Part shown: one piece after another, positions 24,163 to 35,600 of the stretch
Layout of the letters: each line of letters starts with the position of its first letter
Position numbering within the stretch: the stretch's first letter is position 1
Assembly: GCA_003254905.1 (NCBI GenBank)
Contig: QANU01043359.1
Location: 151,140 to 215,139 of the forward strand
Direction: 5' to 3'
Source of the DNA: Nissolia schottii
Lineage: Eukaryota > Streptophyta > Magnoliopsida > Fabales > Fabaceae
Length of the DNA: 64,000 nt
The notes under the pieces: model-generated
Told to the model about the DNA's origin: nothing
The model's database searches: none
What the model saw: the letters and a program-made list of their open reading frames with translations, nothing else
Made by a program: the position numbers and the translations under genes

Positions 24163-25170
24163 AATGGTTTTTGAGAAAAAAAGGTTTTCGAAAAGTCCTT
24201 TGAAAAAGGTTAGATACATATATTTTTATCTTAAAATGTTTTTTCAAACCTTTTTCTTGAGACAGGATGAATCGATTCATCTATAAGTATTAATCAATCC
24301 ATATGGATAAAATTTAAAATGTTTCGAAAATTCTCTTCTTGATGAATCAATTCACCGAGAATATTGAATTGTTTCATGATAGCTTAGGATTAAAATATTC
24401 AAATTCAAATTGAATTGAATCGATTCACTAAAACACATGAATCGGTTCACCCTGGCGTGCTAACTCAAAAATTGCAAATTCTGATTGACTTTTTCTAATA
24501 TCCTTCCCTCTTTGAGGGTTAGCCTTCTTGGCTATGTATAGGGACATCATATGCATGAATTTGTACACACTCATTAGCCAAAAGCCTTTCTGAAACTCTA
24601 ACACATTGCTTTTTCTCTTAACCCTATTATTCACACCATATTAGCTCTTGTGATCACTTGATAAATAAATTTCTTGTGAAAGAGCTTGTAAGCTTAATTT
24701 ATATATCTGCTCTTTGGAACAATGAATTAAGAAAAATAATCAAGAACTTTTTCCTATTTTGAGAAAGTTGCTAGGTGTATTTTGTCACTCTTCAACTTAG
24801 GTCATGACCACACGTAGGGCTACTACTCTACAGAAGCTCTGACGTGCCCTACTAACGTACATGCAATGCTAAAAATGAATAACTTTACTTTATAATAAAT
24901 AACTACTTTAATAAAAAAAATGGTTTAACATAAAATTTAATAATAACTAAGTTTACATATGGTTCTAAAAATGATGTCCTAAAAATATCATGAAGTACAT
25001 AAATGCTAAGTCATAGCAATGTGGGAGTTATCGTGAGCATCTTCTCATGTTAAGCCATATTAATCAGTTATGCTGACCTGGCCTTTTTTGGGTCTATCTT
25101 TCTCAGGGCCAGGTACTCGGATTAGACTTCTAACCTGTGGTCACATCCATTGGCCTATTCTCAGCTTAGT
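24163..25170. other. Intergenic DNA with repeated GAATCGATTC-like palindromes
   Basis: Between 24260 and 24450 four near-palindromes occur: ATGAATCGATTCAT, ATGAATCAATTCAC, TGAATCGATTCACT and ATGAATCGGTTCAC. They suggest a piece of an LTR or other repeat. No gene is visible. Confidence 0.35.
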
Positions 25171-25173
25171 CCC

Positions 25174-25226
<53 letters not shown>
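25171..25226. repeat. Compound CT/TA microsatellite
   Basis: About 12 CT units run directly into about 15 TA units. Confidence 0.95.
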
Positions 25227-25227
<1 letters not shown>

Positions 25228-25389
25228 CTTTTCAAATTTTCGTATATATAAACATACGTTGAAACAAAGGGACATAATATCATTTTGTTTCAATGTATAT
25301 TTCAATGTATGAAACTTTGAAGGACGAAATATTTTTTTAGGTGAAATTTGGGAAATAGAGAAACTTCTACCATAATAAAATAGAGTAAA

Positions 25390-25949
25390 AACTCAAAAGG
25401 TTTAAATATGTTTTGAGTCTCTAACAAATTTTTGAGATTTGATTTATGTCCCTAAAAAATATTTTTTATTAGTTTTGGTCCAAACATATCATCAATTACT
25501 GATTTTAGTCTCTGCTTTAGTGGGACTATGTGGTTTAACCCCTGTCGTTTGTAGAACTTTGTTAATTGCTGACACGACTAACAAAGTGTCACATCAATAA
25601 TATCATGTGAGCAAAATAAACACATCTGACCCTTAACATAGTCCAAATTCAATTCATAATCTGTTATTTAACCTGATTTTGGATGGTGGGTGGGTCATAT
25701 TTAGAGACAAATTCAAGTCCAATAGTGGGCTATGAGTCATGTTATAGGTTATGTGAGTTTATTTTGCTCACGTGAAACTATTGACATAACACTTTTGTGA
25801 GCTATATCAGCAATTAACGGAGTCACACTAATGGTAGAGACTAAAACCATGTAATTTGTAATATATTTGAACCAAAAATAATTTAAAAACTTAAAACCAA
25901 ATCCCAAAAAATTGTCAAGGACGTGAAATATATTTAAGGCAACTCAAAA
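25390..25949. mobile_element. Mutator-like MITE with long inverted arms
   Basis: The body is 25399-25940 (542 bases), bounded by a perfect 9-base duplication AACTCAAAA at 25390-25398 and 25941-25949, the size made by Mutator-type transposases. The ends are GGTTTAAATATGTTT on the left and, in reverse, GCCTTAAATATATTT on the right. Arm similarity extends inward for more than 200 bases (e.g. TTAATTGCTGA and GTGAGCAAAATAAAC on each arm), so the single strand could fold into one long hairpin. Non-coding, so non-autonomous. Confidence 0.88.
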
Positions 25950-26179
25950 ATACATTAAACATAGACAAATGTAATAATGTTTTTAATTAAATGAGATGGA
26001 TTACAATTTTAACTTTAATCTAAAGCGGAAAGCAACATTAATAAATCTCCAATAGCTGAAGTGGGATCTTAACTGTGGTTCGGGCGAAAAGTAGTATTCG
26101 AAAATCTAGAACGGTGTCTTTGCATTTTCTTTCTCTCGCCTTTTTCTCAGGAGTAGAATAGACATCGACTTTTAAGTTT

Positions 26180-26603
26180 CACGTGGATTAAAAGATGCAC
26201 GTGGTCATTCCCATGTCTTTCAGTTCTTCACTGCACTACTATTCAGAACGCGTAGCACTCATCGCCAATTACATCACTGCTCCCATCATCAGCCACGTGT
26301 ACAAGCAGCATGCACTTTTCCCTTGTCCCTCCCCTTCCCCGTGTACACGCCTTTCACTGTTGACTCCTAACAGTGAGTCAAACTTCTTCACTCGCTTCAC
26401 CAATACACACTCTCCCAATGCTATGTATATAAAGAGAGCCGCAAATCCCCTCCAACACAAAAAACGCAGCCAAAACAGAGATTCCTCAGCAAAAGCGAAA
26501 AGGCCGTCAATCCCAAACTAAAAACAACGAAAGAAAGGACAGAAAAAAAAAAAAAAGAAAACAGAACGTACGTCATAAAACATTTCTTTGCAACATAAAG
26601 AGA
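26180..26603 (+). promoter_or_regulatory. Promoter and leader of the ERF gene
   Basis: Three perfect G-boxes CACGTG lie at 26180-26185, 26198-26203 and 26294-26299. A W-box core TTGAC at 26360-26364 faces its reverse GTCAA at 26377-26381, within a hairpin formed by CACTGTT and AACAGTG (26355-26375). A TATATAAAG box at 26426-26434 puts the transcription start near 26460, leaving an A-rich leader of about 145 bases. The motifs are seen; stress or hormone inducibility is inferred. Confidence 0.6.
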
Positions 26604-27248
26604 ATGGTGAAGCCGAACGTGGAGAAACCTGCGGCGGAGAGGAGTGATTCCAAGTACAAAGGCATACGGAAGAGAAAGTGGGGGAAGTGGGTTTCCGAAA
26701 TCAGGCTACCAAACAGCCGCCAGAGGATTTGGCTGGGTTCCTACGACTCCGCCGAGAAGGCGGCGCGCGCCTTCGATGCCGCCATGTTCTGCTTGCGCGG
26801 CACTGCCGCCAGGTTCAATTTCCCCGGTGAACCGCCGGAGATCGCCGGCGGCAGGTCCATGACTCCCTCTCAGATCCAGGCTGCGGCCGCCCGGTACGCT
26901 AATTTGGAGCCCCGGGTGGAATATTCGGGTCAACCCGTTTCCACGCCAAGGGAGTCTTGTTCGTCGTTGTCCGAGGAGGAGACGGTGGCGGCAGCGCCGA
27001 TGGAATCGCAGTTCCCGTGTCTCTCCGAGGTGACGGTCCAGACGGAGAGTGACGCGGCGGTAGACTGGTTGGTTCCGGATTTGCTTCCGGCAATTGGGTC
27101 GGGTAGTTATGAACCGGATTATTTGATTTTTCCGGGTTTTGATGATTTTGGTGGTGAGTTTTACCAGCCGGGGATGCCAAGTTTTGATCATGGAGAAGAT
27201 AACTTGGAAGGGTTGATAATTGATGACTCTTTCTTGTGGAATTTCTAA
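26604..27248 (+). CDS. AP2/ERF transcription factor, DREB-type, ERF016-018/ORA47-like
   Basis: A single-exon nuclear transcription factor of 214 residues. One AP2 domain spans about residues 17-75: [17 protein letters not shown], then RIWLGSYD and a helix [14 protein letters not shown], ending ARFNFPG. Valine at the DREB-diagnostic position (GKWVSEI) with leucine where CBF proteins have glutamate places it in the A-4/A-5 part of DREB. The acidic, aromatic C-terminus ending DDSFLWNF resembles the LWDF end of the ERF016-018/ORA47 group, whose Arabidopsis member ORA47 is induced by jasmonate and promotes hormone synthesis. I see no EAR motif, so activation is likelier than repression. The exact orthologue is uncertain. 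The frame is GC-rich, which creates long shadow frames on the other strand. Confidence 0.93.
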   Translation: MVKPNVEKPAAERSDSKYKGIRKRKWGKWVSEIRLPNSRQRIWLGSYDSAEKAARAFDAAMFCLRGTAARFNFPGEPPEIAGGRSMTPSQIQAAAARYANLEPRVEYSGQPVSTPRESCSSLSEEETVAAAPMESQFPCLSEVTVQTESDAAVDWLVPDLLPAIGSGSYEPDYLIFPGFDDFGGEFYQPGMPSFDHGEDNLEGLIIDDSFLWNF

Positions 27249-27770
27249 GGCAATAAGGAATGTCACTGAAGGTAAAACCACCACCAAGGCAAGAAGGGTT
27301 GGTCAGTTTTTGCAGGACCAAGCCCTCTGCTAATTTAGTCCTGGTCACAATTAATTTTTTATTATTATTATTTTTTTTTACAGAGATTTCATTTTTGCGG
27401 ATGAGATTTTATTCAATTACCAAGTATATGTTGTAAAGATGTAATATTTTATTCCATTACCAAGTATATGTTGTAAAGATGTCAGCAGATATTGTTGTAA
27501 TTTTTTTGAGCCATTCATTTAATTAAAAGAAGGGTTAGATCTTTATGAATTGATATTGGTGACTAGTGGCTTGGCCCATAATCAATTATGTTGATCCACT
27601 GTTAAGATGATGGGACATGTTTGGAATAACGTGGAAAGAGTGCGGCGTTACATTTGTCACCATCAACATCCATTTCACGTTGTTGCTAGCACAAGGTAGG
27701 ATCCACATCAGAGATCGCTTGTCTTTGCTCTCCCCTTATTGGTGACTGCTCTGGTACGATGAGACTTGTA
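27249..27770 (+). other. ERF 3' UTR with a 40-base tandem duplication
   Basis: After the stop codon, a 40-base unit at 27411-27450 (core ACCAAGTATATGTTGTAAAG) is repeated at 27451-27482, probably inside the 3' UTR. Nothing else is recognised before the solo LTR. Confidence 0.6.
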
Positions 27771-28957
27771 AGGGTTGTAACATCCTGATTTTTTTCTTTG
27801 TAAAGATTTCACGCATATGTTCGAGACAATTATTTGGATTGAAAAATTAATTATAAAATTTATTTCTCCAAAACATCAATCAAAATAATGGTTCCACTGT
27901 CTCGTGGAAACTTTGCGAGATTTGGGTCGATTTTTTGACTGATACAAAAATTTAATTACGACTTAAAGGTATCTGTAAAATACATTATTATAAAAATAAA
28001 TTTACGAATATCTTGAGTTGACATAAAATCCTAACCTGAAAAATTAGTAGATCACGATTATATGTTCGAATAATTTTTAGGATCTCTGTATCCAAGTGAA
28101 TAATGACCAAACACGTCAAATGAGTCACCAAGCCTATCTATGCACTGTTCCCTTATAATTATGCCTTGTATTTTTCTAATTAATTAATTAAGCTTCAGAA
28201 GGCAAGTCCTCGAAGGCTATAAATAACACACTATTCATGCTTTCCTTATGTGTAGCATTTCTTTAGTTTTCACCACATTTCAGTACTATTCGTGCACACT
28301 GTTATCAGATCCTAAAAAATCATAGGATTGCATACATGTAATATCCCATTTTTTTTCTAAAAGAAATTTCGCGTAATTAATATTTACAAGCCAGTTATTG
28401 AGACTAAAGAGTTAAGTTAATTTAATTAATACATATAAAAGACACTAAATATAATAAATTATCATGGAGACAACACTATGCTTGGAAAACATTAACATAA
28501 CGTAAACACCTAATGTCAATATGTAAATATTCATTTTTACAAAATGATAAATCACGACCACAAAATAACCAATGAAATTAATTATTAAAGACAATGCTTG
28601 GTGTAAAATAGCTTGTTGTACAAAGGATGTACATTACGGTTGACTTATGTGTAATAAACTATTAGTTGTGCCTTATTTGGTTATGGCTTGCTTACATATA
28701 TAATGAACGTTTTGTCCCAAAATATTGATCGTTAAGCAACTATCATTTGTATTATACGTTTACTTACACGCATGGCTCCTAATTTCATGATAAGAGCAAC
28801 CGGTTAAAAAAAATTTTAAATCGGTCCATATTTTAGAGTAAAGAAATATTTTCTAAAAATAATAAGACTATGAGTATTCCAACCAAGCAGATAACAACCT
28901 GATTAAACATCTTTTACGACTTAAGCCTAAGCTAGCTAGTTATAATGGTTCAAGGGT
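27771..28957 (+). mobile_element. Solo LTR related to the one in ARF intron 11
   Basis: The body is 27776-28952 (1177 bases), flanked by AGGGT at 27771-27775 and 28953-28957. It starts TGTAACATCC and ends ATGGTTCA. A TATAAATA box lies at 28218. Its start, the block AAGGTATCTGTAAAATA and its last 150 bases (TCGGTCCATATTT, CCAACCAAGCAGATAACAAC, GACTTAAGC) match the ARF-intron LTR, so the two are one family; this copy lacks about 1.9 kb of the middle. A second LTR-start-like TGTAATATCCC at 28336 suggests a nested or rearranged piece. Confidence 0.82.
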
Positions 28958-29626
28958 TCTTATACACTTCCTAGATGGCACCACTAAAAAAGTGACATAT
29001 GTTGGTTTAAGAGTCATGTCATTTACAGTTAATTAAATTTTATTTAGTGTTCAATATTTATTTTTCTTATAATTTGACCCCAAATAGTAATTAAATTACA
29101 TTTTTAATTTTACAAATAAATCCCTTCAATTCATTTTCTCTTGTTACATGTATGTCTTGATTTTATTTCGATAAAAAAACTTTTTCAAAGAAAAATTACT
29201 AACAACATCAAAATTTTCATAAAACATAAAGAACCACCCTAAAAAAGAATCACTAGTTTCTTCATATCTTGAAACTAAAAATTCTCCTTTACTACGACCT
29301 CTGTCCAGGAAATCCAAAAAAATGTCCAACATGAATCTACAGAGAAACCACCCCAATTAAAAAAAAGAAAAAGAAAAAGAACAAGGTCCCATTTCATTAG
29401 TGTCTGCTTCTCTCCCTTCTCCTCTATCATCTTCATGCCGATAACACTTGACTTACTTCATGAGAGAACAAAAGTTTTAGACTCAAAAGGAATGAACACT
29501 AGTTGAGGAAAGCTTTCATTCTAAATCCTCACCACCATCGTTAAAATTGATTCACGGTGAAGGTGACCACCATCGTTAAGTTTTTGGGTAGCTTAATTGA
29601 CAACGAGTGGATGATTGATACATTGA
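28958..29626. other. Intergenic DNA, nothing assignable
   Basis: AT-rich sequence with no supported gene, RNA or repeat boundary. Confidence 0.3.
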
Positions 29627-29785
29627 TAGTTTTAAGAGTCTTGCTACACGTACACCAAAAATTATACATCATACATACACCCTATATTTATATACATAAA
29701 GTTTGTGTTTTAATGCCTGTAATGTTTGTGCACTTAATTAAGTATAATTGAGAATATCATCTATAAGTTTGTAATGTTTGTACAC

Positions 29786-30406
29786 TGTTGGCAATTAAAA
29801 TTGAAATTGCCTTGTTGAAGTTTAGATTGCTAAGAGAAGAAAATATGAACACTCAAGAAAAGATTAATTTCACAAAATATTTCTATTGAAAGAAACAATA
29901 ATACACTCAAAACTTTGGCTTTTGTTAGTAGCCAATTTACACACTCAGAATAACACTACAATGTTCTTTCTGACACTCACAAGCTCGCTGGAGCTTTTCT
30001 CTACCTCACACACTTGCTTTATTTCACAAGTTATTGGCTTAGATTCTAAAGCTCCCCTCATGCCTTTATATAGGCATAGGAAGATCAAATGAGGTTGTAA
30101 ATTTCAATTAGAACTTTTCCTTCAACATAGAGTTAAAGTGTTCAAATTTGAATCAAATTTGACCATAGATTTGCAAGTGCTCAAATTGAATTTGAGTTGC
30201 AAATGTAGACTTCATAGTTGGCTTAATAAATGCTAATTATCTAGCCACTAAATTTGACTCTTCAAATTGTTGTGGCCAAATTGAACATGACTACTAGCTA
30301 GTAATAGTTGTCAATCTTAATGGTTAAGCTTTGACTATTCAAAGCCTTAACAATTAAGCAATTGTAATGTTCTCCAACTTACTAGAAGCAAGTTTAATTT
30401 CCAACA
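29786..30406 (-). repeat. Copia 3' LTR
   Basis: 621 bases, TG...CA ends. Longer than the 5' LTR by small indels, for example near 30227-30245. Confidence 0.95.
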
Positions 30407-33400
30407 TCCTCCCTTAAACTTGGCTTCATCATTCCAAGCATTTTCTTCAACTTCAAGAACAAATTTACTTTGAGTGGCTTTGTGAAAATATCTGCTATTT
30501 GATCTTCCGACGAACAATGTTCCACCACAATTTCTTTATCTCTGATCAAGTCACGAATGAAGTGATGCTTGATATCAATGTGTTTGCTACGTCCATGAAA
30601 GACTGGATTCTTTGTCAGCGCAATTGTTGATTTGTTGTCACAAAATATCTTTGTTGGACCATCTTGTTGGTGTTGCAACTCACTCAATATTTTTCGCAAC
30701 CAAATTGCTTGAGTAGCACAATTTGCTGCTGCAATGTACTCTGCCTCTGCTGTTGACAGAGCAACTACTTGTTGTTTCTTGGAGGACCAAGAAAATACAC
30801 CTGTACCTAGATGAAAAGCATAACCCGAAGTGCTTTTTCGAGTTTCAATTTCACCAGCCCAATCACTATCTGTGTATCCTATCAATTCTGGTTCGTTAGA
30901 ACTTGAATAAAAGATACCTTCATCAATTGTACCTTTGACATACCTCAATATTCTCTTTGCAGCTTGCCAGTGAGATTGTCTTGGTGATTCCATGAACCTA
31001 CTTATGAGCCCCACTCCATAAACTATGTCAGGTCTAGTTGCTGTCAAGTACCTGAGACTTCCGACTAACATTCTGAAATTTGTTGAATTGACAAGATCAC
31101 CTCCATTTTCTTTTCCAAGCTTCAATCTTTCTTCAACTGGTGTCAGCATTGGTTTACAAGCCTCCATCTTGAATTTCTTCAAAACATCTGTTGCATATTT
31201 CTTCTGAGAGATAAAAATCCCTTTATTTGTTTGCTTCACTTCAATGCCTAGAAAATAAGACATTAAGCCCATATCTGTCATTTCAAATTGTGTAGACATA
31301 CTTTCTCTGAATGCAGCTAGCAATTTTGAATTATTGCCAGTGAAGATTAAATCATCCACGTATAGACAAACAATAATGATATCTCCATCCTTGTTTGTTT
31401 TGACATACAAAGCATGCTCATAAGGACTTCTATGAAATCCATTGTTGATGAAGTATGTGTCAATACGTGTATACCAAGCTCTGGGCGCTTGTTTCAATCC
31501 ATATAGTGCTTTCTTCAACTTGTAGACCTTGTCTTCTTCTCCTTGTTGTTGATACCCTGGTGGTTGCTCTACATAAACTTCTTCTTCAAGTACACCATTC
31601 AAGAAAGCAGATTTGACATCCATTTGAAAAATCTTCCATTTATTTTGAGCAGCAAGGGAAAGAATCATGCGTACCGTGTCCAATCTAGCAACTGGAGCAA
31701 ATACTTCAAAATAATCAATTCCGGGTTTTTGTTTGTACCCTTTTGCCACCAATCGTGCCTTGAAACGTTCTATCTCTCCATTTGGATTGTATTTTGTCTT
31801 GTACACCCACTTGACTCCGATGGGTTTCTTTCCTTCTGGAAGTGTTGTTAACTCCCATGTATTGTTCTTTTCAATTGCATGAATTTCTTCGTTCATTGCT
31901 TTAATCCAGCAATCATCATTGGCTGCTTCCTCATATGTCACTGGATCACAGTCTGCAAACAAAGCATAGAAAGTAATTTCTTCCTCCCTATCATCAGGAT
32001 CATCATCTCTGCCAACTTCATAATCTTGCAAGCGAGGAGGTGGACGACGCTCCCTTTGTGGATATTTATGAGGTGGTGAATCTGATATTGATTCATCTGA
32101 TGGTTCATCAGCTTTATCATCTAGTTCTTCATTTATAGTTACTGGTATAGGCAACAACTCCTTTTCTTTTTCTGACCAGTCCCATGCTCCATCTTCATCA
32201 AAAGTAACATCTCGGCTGATGATTACCTTTTGGGTTTCTGGATTATACAACTTGTAGGCTTTTGTTTCTTCACTGTAACCTACAAAGATGCATTTTTCTG
32301 ACTTGTCATCTAGTTTCTTCCTCAGTTGATCAGGAACATGTGCATAAGCAATACAGCCAAAGACTTTCAAGTGGCTGAGATTTGGCTTTTGCTTACTCCA
32401 AGCTTCTTGTGGAGTTTTATCACGAACACTTTTGATAGGACATCTATTCAAGATGTAAACAGCACAGGCAACTGCTTCAGCCCAAAAACTCTTGGGTAAT
32501 TTCTTGCAATGCAGCATGCTTCTCACCATATCCATGATCGTTCTGTTTTTTCTTTCTGCCACTCCGTTTTGTTGAGGAGTGTATCTGGCAGTCATCTGAT
32601 GCTTAACACCATGTTTTCTCAAGAAATCATCACAAACAATATACTCTGTTCCCCTATCAGTTCTTAAGGTTTTTAGAGTATAACCACTCCGCCTTTCAAC
32701 ATACGCCATAAAACTTTTGAGCGTATCACAAGCATCAGATTTATTTTTTAGAAAATACACCCACGTCTTCCTACTAAAGTCATCAATGAAAGTGATAAAA
32801 TATTTATTACCTCCATTGGATGGAACTTCCACATAACATAAATCAGAATGCACCAGCTCAAGAGGTTTTGTAGCTCTCCAGGCACGTCCTTTAGGAAAAG
32901 GATCTCGATGTTTTTTTCCTACTACACAAGCTTCACATAGTTGATCAGGAGCTTGGATAACAGGCAAGCCAGTAACCCACTTTTTATTTGCAAGGAACTT
33001 GATGCTTTCAAAGTTGAAATGTCCAAGCCGCATGTGCCAAAGCCAATTTTCATCAACAGCTACAGCTTTGTAACATAAATTAGCATCATACCTGATGTTC
33101 ATTGGAAATAAACGATTCCTTGACATATTTGTCTTTGCTATTAGCCCCATCTCTGCATCATTTATGGTGCAACCTTTCTTGTTGAATTTTAGATCATAGC
33201 CTTTTTCTGCAAGCTGTCCTACACTTAAGAGATTTGAACATATACCAGGTGCATAGAATACATCAGAAATATAATTCAAAGATCCATCCTTTAATCTGAT
33301 GGCAATCTTTCCTTTCCCCAATACTTCAAGTTTTGAATCGTCACCCAGCTTGATTGAAGTGTGGTAACTTTCATCTAAGTCAGAAAATAGTTCCTTATTC

Positions 33401-34476
33401 CCGCTTAAGTGATTACTGCAACCTGTATCTAGCAACCACTGGTTTCCAATTTTACCAGCATCACCATGGCATGTGGTAAGCACCGTCTTCATCTCATTTT
33501 CAGTTTCTGCAACCCGAGCATGACTATCTCTAATATTCAATGTTTTAGTACGACATTCTCGACTATAGTGACCATACTTTTTACAATTATGGCACTGGAT
33601 ATGAGATTTGCATTCAGATTGAAAATGTCCGTACTTTTGGCATTTATGACATTGAATATTAGATTTATTTTGAACTGAGCTATTACCTCGTGTACTTTGA
33701 CTTGAGTCAAATTTGGAATTCCTCCATCTCCCTTTGAAGTTTTGATTCTGTTGAACGTGGTTCGGCCTTCTCTGCACAGGTCCCTCATTTTTCACATGTG
33801 TTTGAGCCTTCAAAGCTTGCTCAACATGTCCACCTGATCTCTCGTTCATCCGCATCTCACGTGACTCCAAAGATGCTTGCAAATCATTTAGAGTCATCGT
33901 GGTGAGATCTTTTGCTTCTTCAATTGCAGCTACCACGTAATCAAATCTGGGTGAAAGTGTACGCATGATTTTCTCCACAATATCATTCTCTTTTATGTCA
34001 GCACCGTTGGTTTTCATTTCGTTCACGATCTTATCTATTCGTGAAAAATAATCACGAATGCTTTCTTCTCTTCCTTGCTCCATTAACTCGAACTGTCGTT
34101 TTAAGCCTTGCAACTTCGTCTGTTTGACAGGATCAGCACCTTCATATGTTTTGAGCAAAATTTCCCAAGCCTCTTTTGCTGATTTGGCATGGAAAATTTT
34201 CTCAAAAACAGATAGCTCCACAGATTGACAGATTAGGAATAAAGCTTTTTGGTTGAGTAGACGTTCTTTCTCAACTTGTTGCTCATCAACTTTTCCTTTA
34301 TCTCCTTCAGTTGGTTCAACGAAACCTTTCTTCAGAATTTCGCCATATCCGCTGGTTGCTAAACACAGCTCCATCAAGCGTTTCCACATGGGAAAATTTG
34401 ATCTACCATCAAACTTGAAAACAGTTGTTTGCACCTGTTGAGCTTGGCTTGCTCCTGTGCTTGTACTTGCTGCCAT
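30394..34476 (-). CDS. Copia Gag-Pol polyprotein
   Basis: One uninterrupted frame of 1360 residues with the Copia order protease-integrase-RT-RNase H. The Gag region has two CCHC zinc knuckles near residues 275 and 295 ([28 protein letters not shown]). The aspartic protease has DTGCSNHL near 350. Integrase shows the H-H-C-C finger (HMRLGHF, then CEAC) and the D-D-E core ([21 protein letters not shown]). Reverse transcriptase shows [11 protein letters not shown] and YVDD near 1040. RNase H shows DSDWAG and [10 protein letters not shown], and the end has [11 protein letters not shown]. No catalytic residue is visibly missing. The frame runs 13 bases into the 3' LTR. I did not assign the Copia lineage. 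Confidence 0.97.
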   Translation of the reverse strand: MAASTSTGASQAQQVQTTVFKFDGRSNFPMWKRLMELCLATSGYGEILKKGFVEPTEGDKGKVDEQQVEKERLLNQKALFLICQSVELSVFEKIFHAKSAKEAWEILLKTYEGADPVKQTKLQGLKRQFELMEQGREESIRDYFSRIDKIVNEMKTNGADIKENDIVEKIMRTLSPRFDYVVAAIEEAKDLTTMTLNDLQASLESREMRMNERSGGHVEQALKAQTHVKNEGPVQRRPNHVQQNQNFKGRWRNSKFDSSQSTRGNSSVQNKSNIQCHKCQKYGHFQSECKSHIQCHNCKKYGHYSRECRTKTLNIRDSHARVAETENEMKTVLTTCHGDAGKIGNQWLLDTGCSNHLSGNKELFSDLDESYHTSIKLGDDSKLEVLGKGKIAIRLKDGSLNYISDVFYAPGICSNLLSVGQLAEKGYDLKFNKKGCTINDAEMGLIAKTNMSRNRLFPMNIRYDANLCYKAVAVDENWLWHMRLGHFNFESIKFLANKKWVTGLPVIQAPDQLCEACVVGKKHRDPFPKGRAWRATKPLELVHSDLCYVEVPSNGGNKYFITFIDDFSRKTWVYFLKNKSDACDTLKSFMAYVERRSGYTLKTLRTDRGTEYIVCDDFLRKHGVKHQMTARYTPQQNGVAERKNRTIMDMVRSMLHCKKLPKSFWAEAVACAVYILNRCPIKSVRDKTPQEAWSKQKPNLSHLKVFGCIAYAHVPDQLRKKLDDKSEKCIFVGYSEETKAYKLYNPETQKVIISRDVTFDEDGAWDWSEKEKELLPIPVTINEELDDKADEPSDESISDSPPHKYPQRERRPPPRLQDYEVGRDDDPDDREEEITFYALFADCDPVTYEEAANDDCWIKAMNEEIHAIEKNNTWELTTLPEGKKPIGVKWVYKTKYNPNGEIERFKARLVAKGYKQKPGIDYFEVFAPVARLDTVRMILSLAAQNKWKIFQMDVKSAFLNGVLEEEVYVEQPPGYQQQGEEDKVYKLKKALYGLKQAPRAWYTRIDTYFINNGFHRSPYEHALYVKTNKDGDIIIVCLYVDDLIFTGNNSKLLAAFRESMSTQFEMTDMGLMSYFLGIEVKQTNKGIFISQKKYATDVLKKFKMEACKPMLTPVEERLKLGKENGGDLVNSTNFRMLVGSLRYLTATRPDIVYGVGLISRFMESPRQSHWQAAKRILRYVKGTIDEGIFYSSSNEPELIGYTDSDWAGEIETRKSTSGYAFHLGTGVFSWSSKKQQVVALSTAEAEYIAAANCATQAIWLRKILSELQHQQDGPTKIFCDNKSTIALTKNPVFHGRSKHIDIKHHFIRDLIRDKEIVVEHCSSEDQIADIFTKPLKVNLFLKLKKMLGMMKPSLREDVGN

Positions 34477-34490
34477 CTTGATACAGCCGA

Positions 34491-34502
34491 GCTCTGATAC
34501 CA
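34491..34502 (-). other. Copia primer-binding site
   Basis: Reads on the minus strand as TGGTATCAGAGC, complementary to the 3' end of initiator-Met tRNA, 2 bases inside the 5' LTR. Confidence 0.95.
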
Positions 34503-34504
34503 GA

Positions 34505-35114
34505 TGTTGGCAATTAAAATTGAAATTGCCTTGTTGAAATTTAGATTGCTATGAGAAGAAAATATGAACACTCAAGAAAAAGATTAATCTCACAAAATAT
34601 TTCTATTGAAAGAAACAATAATACACTCAAACCTTTGGCTTTTGTTAGTAGCCAATTACACACTCAAAATAACACTACAATGTTCTTTCACTCACAAGCT
34701 CGCTGGAGCTTTTCTCTTCCTCACACACTTGCTTTGTTTCACAAGTTATTTTCTTAGATTCTAAAGCTCCCCTCATGCCTTTATATAGGCATAGGAAGAT
34801 CAAATGAGGTTGTAAATTTCAATTAGAACTTTTCCTTTAACATAGAGTTAAAGTGTTCAAATTTGAATGAAATTTGACCATAGATTTGCAAGTGCTCAAA
34901 TTGAATTTGAGTTGCAAATGTGGACTTCATAGTTGGCTAATAAATGCTATAGCCACTAAATTTGACTCTTCAAATTGTTGTGGCCAAATTGAACATGACT
35001 ACTAGCTAGTAATAGTTGTCAATCTTAATGGTTAAGCTTTGACTATTCAAAGCCTTAACAATTAAGCAATTGTAATGTTCTCCAACTTACTAGAAGCAAG
35101 TTTAATTTCCAACA
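34505..35114 (-). repeat. Copia 5' LTR
   Basis: 610 bases, TG...CA ends. Its promoter drives transcription leftward, away from the EDM2 gene. Confidence 0.95.
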
Positions 35115-35389
35115 TACACTCATGAGAATAAAGTTTGTACCTTATTAATGGTGTATGTATGAGTGTATAAAATTGGGTGTACATGTAACATTTTTGTAGT
35201 TTTAATGTGATGTTTTAATCTTAGTGAGTGATAAATATTACCAAAACAGGATTATTCATACAAGGATTAAAAGATAAAAAAGGTAGTTGAAAATTTAGGG
35301 GCAATAAATATTAACAAAAATTAAATCGAGGACTTTAAAGTAAATAAGTAAAATTTGATCAACTTAAATGAGTGTACATGGACCCTCCC

Positions 35390-35600
35390 AAATCCCATGA
35401 TACCTGAATAACCACCCCGCCGGATTCTGCTTCTGTCGCCGTCGGATAAGCCTCCCTCGCCGCGCCAGTGACCGTCGTCACGGTTGCCGCCATCAACGCG
35501 ATAGGGAGCTTTGGCACCACGCCGCGCTGAAGACTATCAAAGGTGGAGCCCTAGCTTCCTCCTTCGTCCCCAAATCGCCGCCTTCAATACCCGTATTTGT
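35390..35600 (+). promoter_or_regulatory. Probable non-coding first exon of the EDM2 gene
   Basis: A GC-rich island in AT-rich DNA (CCGCCGGATTC, TCGCCGCGCC) lies about 500-690 bases before the EDM2 start. An acceptor TTGTACAG at 36060-36067 just upstream of the start codon implies a leader intron, and CCCGTATTTG near 35590 could be its donor. This is inference from composition and splice signals. Confidence 0.4.

Larger units (their letters stand above)
29781..35119 (-). mobile_element. Full-length Ty1-Copia retrotransposon
   Basis: The element is 29786-35114 on the minus strand with target duplication TACAC at 29781-29785 and 35115-35119. Its 5' LTR is 34505-35114 (610 bases) and its 3' LTR 29786-30406 (621 bases), both TGTTGG...CCAACA. 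A primer-binding site complementary to initiator-Met tRNA (TGGTATCAGAGC) lies at 34491-34502, and a purine tract AAGGGAGGA precedes the 3' LTR at 30407-30415. By eye the LTRs differ at roughly a dozen sites plus three or four short indels, so insertion was fairly recent but not the latest. All parts needed for autonomous movement appear present. Confidence 0.96.
29627..35205. mobile_element. Mutator-like MITE split by the Copia insertion
   Basis: The two halves are 29636-29785 and 35120-35196. Outer flanks carry a perfect 9-base duplication TAGTTTTAA at 29627-29635 and 35197-35205. The ends are inverted repeats: GCTACACGTACACC from 29643 and, in reverse, GTTACATGTACACC on the right, with ATACATCATACATACACC-like sequence inside each arm. 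Joined, the MITE would be about 225 bases, and it predates the Copia insertion. Confidence 0.7.

Noticed and set aside
26195-26521. A 108-codon plus-strand frame upstream of the ERF
   Set aside because: It spans the TATA box and G-boxes and has no recognised domain; better read as promoter and leader.
26706-27348. Long minus-strand frames (149 and 193 codons) opposite the ERF gene
   Set aside because: Shadows of the GC-rich ERF coding sequence, no homology.
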